Assembly (NCBI GenBank): GCA_036426205.1
Contig: CM071579.1
Location: 20,198,782-20,262,781, forward strand
From: Ascaphus truei
Taxonomy: Eukaryota > Chordata > Amphibia > Anura > Ascaphidae
DNA length: 64,000 nt
Direction: 5' to 3'
The notes beneath the pieces were generated by a model. It saw only the letters and a list, made by a program, of their open reading frames with translations. It was not told the DNA's origin and ran no database searches. A program made the translations under genes and the position numbers. Below, one piece after another: positions 59,201 to 64,000 of the stretch; position 1 is the stretch's first letter, and each line of letters begins with the position of its first letter.

Positions 59201-62200
59201 TACTGTGCATGTTACATTTACATACACATTATACTCACACAGACAAAAACACACTCCTGCACACGTTACACGCATGCACATACTGTACAGGCTACATTTA
59301 CATACACGTTATACTCACACAGACAAATACATGCTCCTGCACACGTTACACGCATGCACATACTGTACAGGCTACATTTACATACACATTATACTCATAC
59401 AGACAAACACACGCTCCTGCACACGTTACATTCATGCACATACTGTACATGTTACATTTACATACACATTATACTCACACAGACAAACACACGCTCCTGC
59501 ACACGTTACATGCATGATACAGACTCAGCACAGATTCCAGCAATACCTTGTCTTGGAACATAGTCTATCTTCACCTCTGAAGGAAGAGAGAGAGAGAGAG
59601 AGCAGGTCAGTGGGGTCTGGGACCTGGGTGAATACTGCAGGGGCCTGCATGGAAGTAACGTTCCCTCCCCTACAACGGTTAAATAAATGACTGACCGCCC
59701 TCTGCAAGACAAGCCGGTGAATTGCAGCCGTGTTGTATGCGAGGGGTTAATATCACTGCTAATTCTTCCTTATTACCCGCTGTGATTCTAATTTGACCAT
59801 GTGACCACAACTTTAGGCTTTGCATGTGGGTGCTGGCCAGGGTTATACGGCGGCACACCCAACTCCACAAGGTTTCGGGGAGGGAGGAGGAGCCACAAAA
59901 ATTAAAGTCTAAATAATACATAAGCCTCAATAATTGTGAACAGACGCGGTTTGTGTGGTTCCCATGTACTCCGGGCAGGCCTAAGTCTTTGTTATTTTCC
60001 CATTCGCTAACATTATTGACCGGTGGTGTCTACCATACTCAGCACAGGGGACGCGTACTTTAATAATGGGTGCCCCTTCTCGCCATTGTTAGTGGAGTTA
60101 GAGAGGGTCCCCAGGGCTCATTCTCACCTAGGAAATTCAGTTTTGCCGAGAGGTTGAAGGCGAACCCTTCGGGGATGAAGGAGTAGTCCCCCTCATCCTG
60201 TGGCACCACGTCATCAATGGTCAGTTTGTGAGTCCTGTGAGGAAAAAAACGCTTGGTCAGCTGGGAGTCCCGTGTCACACAGGGGGTGCAACTCCACCAG
60301 TAGTATAGACCTTGTACTAATGGGATATGGGAAGCAACGTATGGGTGTCCCAGTGAGTGGAGAATGGAAGCACAGTATGGGGTCTCCAGTGAGTGGGAGA
60401 TGGGAAGCACAGTATGGGGTCTCCAGTGAGTGGGAGATGGGAAGCACAGTATGGGGTCTCCAGTGAGAGGAGAGATGGGAAGCACAGTAATGGGGTCTCC
60501 AGTGAGAGGAGGATGATGGGAAGCCCAGTATGGGTTCTCCAGAGAGAGGAGAGATGGGAAGCACAGTATGGGGTCTCCAGTGAGTGGGAGATGGGAAGCA
60601 CAGTATGGGGTCTCCAGTGAGAGGAGAGATGGGAAGCACAGTATGGGGTCTTCAGAGAGAGGAGAGATGGGAAGCACAGTATGGGGTCTCCAGTGAGTGG
60701 GGAGATGGGAAGCACAGTATGGGGTCTCCAGAGAGAGGAGAGATGGGAAGCACAGTATGGGGTCTCCAGAGAGAGGAGAAGAGATGGGAAGCACCAGTAT
60801 GGGGTCCCCATGTGTGGTAATGGGAAGCACAGTATGGGGTCTCCAGTGGAGGAGAGATGGGAAGTCACAGTATGGGGTCTCACATTGAGAGGAGAGATGG
60901 GAAGCACACATATGGGGGTCTCCAGTGAGTGGGAGAGATGGGAAGCACAGTATGGGGTCTCCGGTTAGGTGAGTGGGAGATGGAAGCACAGTAGGGTCTC
61001 CATTGGTAGTGGGGAGGATGGGAATTCACAGTATGGGGCTTCCATGCGTGGGGAGATGGTAGAGCACAGTATGGGGTCTCCCGAGTGAGGGGGATGGAAG
61101 CACGGTATGGGGTCTCCAGTGAGTGGGTGAGATGGAAGCACAGTATGGGGTCTTCCAGTGAGTGGGTGGGATAGCCAGTATGGGGTCCTCAGTGAGTGGG
61201 AGATGGGAAGCACAGTATGGGTCCTCCGTGGAGTGGGTGAGATGGGAAGCCAGTTATGGGGTCTCCAGTGAGTGGGAGATGGGAAGCACGTATGGGGTCT
61301 CCAGTGAGTGTGGGATGGAAGCACAGTATGGGGTCTCCAGTGCTGGAGGATGGGAGGCAAGTATGGGGTTTTGCAGTGATGTGGGGAGATGGCTTTTATG
61401 GGGGTTTGCAGGGAGGGGAGATGGAGCTTATATGGGGTTTGCAGTGTGGGGAGATGGGAGCTTATTATGGGGTTTGCAGTGAGTGGGGATATTGGAGACA
61501 CAGTATGGGGTCTCCAGTGAGAGGAGAGATGGGAAGCAAAGTATGGGGTTTGCAGTGAGTGGGGAGATGGGAGCTTATTATGGGGTTTGCATGGGAGCTT
61601 ATTATGGGGTTTGCAGTGAGTGGGATTGGGAGCTTATTATTGGGGTTGCAGTGGTGAGGGTGGGAAATTATTATGGGTTTACAGTGAGTGGGGAGATGGG
61701 AGCTTATTATGGGGTTTGCAGTGAGTGGGGAGATGGGAGCTTATTATGGGGTTTGCAGTGATTGGGGAGATGGGAACTTATTATGGGGTTTGCAGTGAGT
61801 GGGAGATGGGAGCTTATTATGGGGTTTGCAGTGAGTGGGGAGATGGGAACTTATTATGGGGTTTGCAGTGATGTGGGGAGATGGGAGCTTATTATGGGGT
61901 TTGCAGTGAGTGGGGATATTGGAGACACAGTATGGGGTCTCCAGTGAGTGGGGATATTGGAGGCACAGTATGGGGTCTCCAGTGAGTGGGGATATTGGAG
62001 GCACAGTATGGGGTCTCCAGTGAGTGGGGAGATGGGAAGCACAGTATGGGGTTTGCAGTGAGTGGGGATATTAGAGGCACAGTATGGGGTCTCCGAGTGA
62101 GTGGGGATATTGGAGGCACAGTATGGGATCCCTAACTTTGTGGATATGGGAGATACATTTTGGGGCCTGGTAGGGTAAGGAGACGCACAGTATGGGCTGT

Positions 62201-62483
62201 CTGAGAGTGGGTAGATGGAAGATACAATACAGGGTGCAGGATGGATATAGAGGATGGAGTCCTTAATGGTAAGGATGTTGATAGAGTATTTGAGAGTTCA
62301 GGGGTCCATGCATGACCTTCCAATGTGTGTGATCTTGACCCTGTCGTTGGGGATAACTTCCTTGCCGTTCTTCACCCAGATGACCTTTCCAGTCTCGTCA
62401 GACACCTCACACTTGAAGACGGCCTGATCCTTGGCCTTAACGGTTAGATCAGCCACGTTCTGCAGGGACCTCTAGTTTCTTGT
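53178..62483 (-). CDS. MYBPC3: Cardiac myosin-binding protein C, internal exons (C4 to start of C6)
   Basis: MyBP-C binds myosin, titin and actin in the sarcomere A-band and regulates cross-bridge cycling. Six exons join with matching phases: 62317-62483 and 60128-60234 (Ig domain C4), 59547-59576 (linker [10 protein letters not shown]), 58357-58494 and 54096-54255 (Ig domain C5), 53178-53282 (start of Fn3 domain C6). [27 protein letters not shown] and DYCTVQWE favour MYBPC3 over skeletal paralogues, as does the RAPSN-CELF1 neighbourhood. Exons for C0-C3 should lie beyond the right edge. Exons for the rest of C6 to C10 should lie left of 53178 but are absent. Two exons contain one extra base each. 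The cardiac insert of C5 is not seen. Confidence 0.88.
53283..54095 (-). other. MYBPC3: MYBPC3 intron with 29-bp minisatellite
   Basis: Contains about six copies of CTATCTCCCATCTTCCCAGC plus TCTGCCAGC at 53670-53860. Nothing else recognised. Confidence 0.85.
54096..54255 (-). CDS. MYBPC3: MYBPC3 exon, domain C5 second part
   Basis: 160 bp encoding [20 protein letters not shown] to [17 protein letters not shown]. The acceptor is CTCCACAG|ATCATT with a good pyrimidine tract and the donor ATCG|GTGAGT. Joins in phase directly to WSKGDK of the preceding exon. Confidence 0.92.
54775..56112 (+). repeat. 17-bp G-rich minisatellite in a MYBPC3 intron
   Basis: About 1.3 kb of GCAGGTTGGGGAAGAGT and GCAGGACGGGGAAGCGC units, preceded by a longer related unit (54.78-54.95 kb). 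Single-base indels increase towards the right. Confidence 0.95.
56113..57250. other. MYBPC3 intron, no recognised feature
   Basis: Non-repetitive sequence between two minisatellites. No exon or transposable element could be assigned. Confidence 0.6.
57255..58285 (+). repeat. 32-bp minisatellite in a MYBPC3 intron
   Basis: About 30 copies of TGTATTCCTCTGCGTGTTAC plus ATTGTGTGGGGT. Open cysteine-rich frames in it are repeat artefacts. It ends about 70 bp from the C5 exon donor. Confidence 0.95.
58357..58494 (-). CDS. MYBPC3: MYBPC3 exon, domain C5 first part (one extra base)
   Basis: Encodes [20 protein letters not shown], then, after one extra base near 58431-58436, [20 protein letters not shown] and WSKGDK. 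The extra base creates a TAA a few codons later. The acceptor is CTCACAG|AGCCCC and the donor CAAG|GTATGG. All other positions fit, so a sequence error is more likely than a pseudogene. Confidence 0.88.
58890..59515 (+). repeat. 80-bp minisatellite in a MYBPC3 intron
   Basis: About eight copies of an 80-bp unit containing CATACACATTATACTCACAC and CTCCTGCACACGTTACATGC. Copies are well conserved. It ends 32 bp from the donor side of the 30-bp microexon. Confidence 0.95.
59547..59576 (-). CDS. MYBPC3: MYBPC3 30-bp microexon (linker C4-C5)
   Basis: Encodes [10 protein letters not shown] between CTTCAG|AGGTGA and CAAG|GTATTG. Its 30-bp size and sequence match the linker preceding C5 (mammalian EVKIDFVPRQ). 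Confidence 0.9.
59577..60127 (-). other. MYBPC3: MYBPC3 intron, unique sequence
   Basis: Apart from a (GA)n run at 59585-59602 next to the microexon acceptor, nothing was recognised. Confidence 0.6.
60128..60234 (-). CDS. MYBPC3: MYBPC3 exon, domain C4 second part
   Basis: 107 bp encoding [20 protein letters not shown] to [11 protein letters not shown]. The acceptor is CCTCACAG|GACTCA and the donor CTAG|GTGAGA. It has the Ig-fold DEGDY motif. Confidence 0.93.
60340..62130 (+). repeat. 37-bp minisatellite in a MYBPC3 intron
   Basis: About 45 copies of GAGATGGGAAGCACAGTATG plus GGGTCTCCAGTGAGTGG. A variant with GCTTATTATGGGGTTTGCAG dominates 61.4-61.9 kb. Confidence 0.95.
62317..62483 (-). 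CDS. MYBPC3: MYBPC3 exon, domain C4 first part
   Basis: Reads KKLEV, then (after one extra base at about 62464-62470) [19 protein letters not shown] to [18 protein letters not shown]. The acceptor is CCGCAG|ACAAGA. The donor GGAAG|GTCATG is a poor match to consensus. Without the extra base the length is 166 bp and the phase fits the next exon. Confidence 0.85.
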
Positions 62484-62579
62484 CTGCGGAGGGGGAGAAG
62501 AGAAGTTATACATACAGGAGGAGAGCACAGCAAGGAAGATGGTAGCGGCAAGCAACTGGATATCACAGGAAGAGGGCAG

Positions 62580-64000
62580 ATGATAGAGACAGAGACCAAC
62601 AAACATTACAGGGAGTGGATACAGAGACAGGCAGACATTACAGAGAGTGAGATACAGACAAAGGCAGACATTACAGAGAGTGAGATACAGAAACGGAGAC
62701 AGACATTACAGGGAGTGAGATACAGAGACAGGCAGACATTACAGAGAGTGAGATTGACAGACAAAGGCAGACATTACGGAGAGTGAGATACAGAAACGGA
62801 GACAGACATTACAGGGAGTGAGATACGACAGACAGCCAGACTTCAGAGAGGAGATCAACCGGCAGACATTACAAGAGTGAGATACAGACACAGGCAGACA
62901 TTACAGAGAGTGAGATACAGACACAGACAGACATTACAGAGAGTGAGATACAGACACAGACAGACATTACAGAGAGTGAGATACAGACACAGGCAGACAT
63001 TACAGAGAGTACGGAACAGACACCAGTCGACTTACAGAGGAGAACAGACACAGACAGACATTACAGAGCATGAGATACAGACACAGACAGACATTACAGA
63101 GAGTGATATACAGACACAGACAGACAGACATTACAGAGAGTGATATACAGACCGACAGAGATACAGACACAGACAGACATTACAGAGCATGAGATACAAC
63201 GGAGACAGACATTACAGGGAGTGAGATACAGACACAGGCAGACATTACAGAGTGAGATACAGACAACAGGCAGACATTACAGATGGAGTGAGATACAGAC
63301 ACAGACAGACATTACAGAGTGTGAGATACAGACAGACATCGACATTAACAACAGAAAGATGGAGATACAGACACAGACAGACATTACAGAGAGTGAGATA
63401 CAGACACAGGCAGACATTACAGAAAGTAAGATACAGACACAGGCAGACATTACAGAGAGTGAGATACAGACACAGACAGACATTACGGAGAGTGAGATCA
63501 GACACAGACAGACATTACAGAGAGTGAGATACAGACACGACAGACAGACATTAACAGAATGAGATCCAGACACGACAGACATTACAGAGAGTGAGATACA
63601 GAAACGGAGTACAAACATTACAACAACGAGTGAATACAGACAGCAGACAGACCTTACAGAGAGTGAATCAAACAGACACATTACGGGGTGAGAATACAGA
63701 CACCGGCAGACATGTACAGAGAGTGAGATACAGAAAACAGAGACAGACATTACAGGGCAGTGAGATTAACAGACACAGACCGACATCGACAGCGTGAGAT
63801 ACAGACACAGACAGGGAATTACAAGCGAGAGTGAGATACAGACCAGGCAGACATTACAGAGATTGAGAATACGAAACGGAGACGACATTACAGAGAGTGA
63901 GATGACAGAACACAGACAGACTTACAGAGAGTGAGGATACAGACACAGACAGACATTACGAGCGAACCGACCGACGAGAGTGTGTACGACACAGAACAGA
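62580..64000 (+). repeat. 32-bp minisatellite at the right edge
   Basis: Units CAGACATTACAGAGAGTGAG plus ATACAGACACAG continue to the window end. Indels are frequent after 63.5 kb. There are no unique spacers, so it is not a CRISPR array. Confidence 0.95.

Noticed and set aside
58725..59690. Histidine/threonine-rich repeat protein
   Set aside because: An 80-bp intronic minisatellite is open in all three forward frames; no start context or homology.
62580..64000. CRISPR-like regular repeat array
   Set aside because: Units are contiguous without unique spacers, copies vary, and the genome is vertebrate.

Overview
This window looks like nuclear DNA of an amphibian, most likely an anuran. The split, spliced genes are RAPSN, CELF1, PTPMT1 and MYBPC3. 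Human 11p11.2 carries the same genes. The CELF1 protein reads like the Xenopus form (EDEN-BP). The repeat content (hAT-type MITEs, L2-like and L1/Tx1-like LINEs, a DIRS-like relic, a Penelope-like element with a GIY-YIG domain) also fits a large frog genome. No bacterial-style operon, CRISPR, rRNA or tRNA gene was recognised.

Layout. (1) 1-6.2 kb, minus strand: three in-phase exons covering the first 230 residues of rapsyn; the rest of the gene lies off the left edge. (2) 6.2-7.4 kb: compact spacer with a telomere-like G-rich minisatellite. (3) 7.4-22.9 kb, minus strand: CELF1, with a long putative 3' UTR (about 7.42-12.83 kb) and 13 coding exons whose lengths sum to 1575 bp, an uninterrupted 524-codon frame plus stop. 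(4) 23-52 kb: mostly repeats upstream of the CELF1 coding exons: DIRS-like relic, L1/Tx1-like LINE, L2-like LINE, a GC-rich 22-24 bp array, an ETS/YY1 promoter-like site at 40.54 kb, 5 kb of G-rich satellite with a 1 kb almost pure G tract, and a Penelope-like element nested in a TIR DNA transposon. A candidate non-coding CELF1 leader exon is at 37.28-37.34 kb. (5) 52.2-52.6 kb, plus strand: promoter and first coding exon of PTPMT1. (6) 53.2-62.5 kb, minus strand: six exons of MYBPC3 (Ig domain C4, linker, C5, start of C6), with a different minisatellite in nearly every intron.

The most important structural point is at 52.6-53.2 kb. PTPMT1 stops after its first exon and MYBPC3 stops in the middle of domain C6, head-on, within about 570 bp. 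Neither missing part is in the window. Human gene order places MYBPC3 on the other side of RAPSN, so this is either a misjoin or a true rearrangement. An N gap at 20186-20250 is flanked by two copies of the same sequence, and two MYBPC3 exons each carry one extra base. Both point to lower base quality in the right-hand contig.

Functionally the genes are unrelated neighbours: a neuromuscular scaffold, an RNA-binding regulator, a mitochondrial lipid phosphatase and a sarcomere protein. No convincing new biological system was found. The notable items are the broken junction, a glycine-methionine repeat in CELF1, the missing cardiac insert in MYBPC3 C5, GU-rich sites in the CELF1 3' UTR, and a hammerhead-like motif in the Penelope element.
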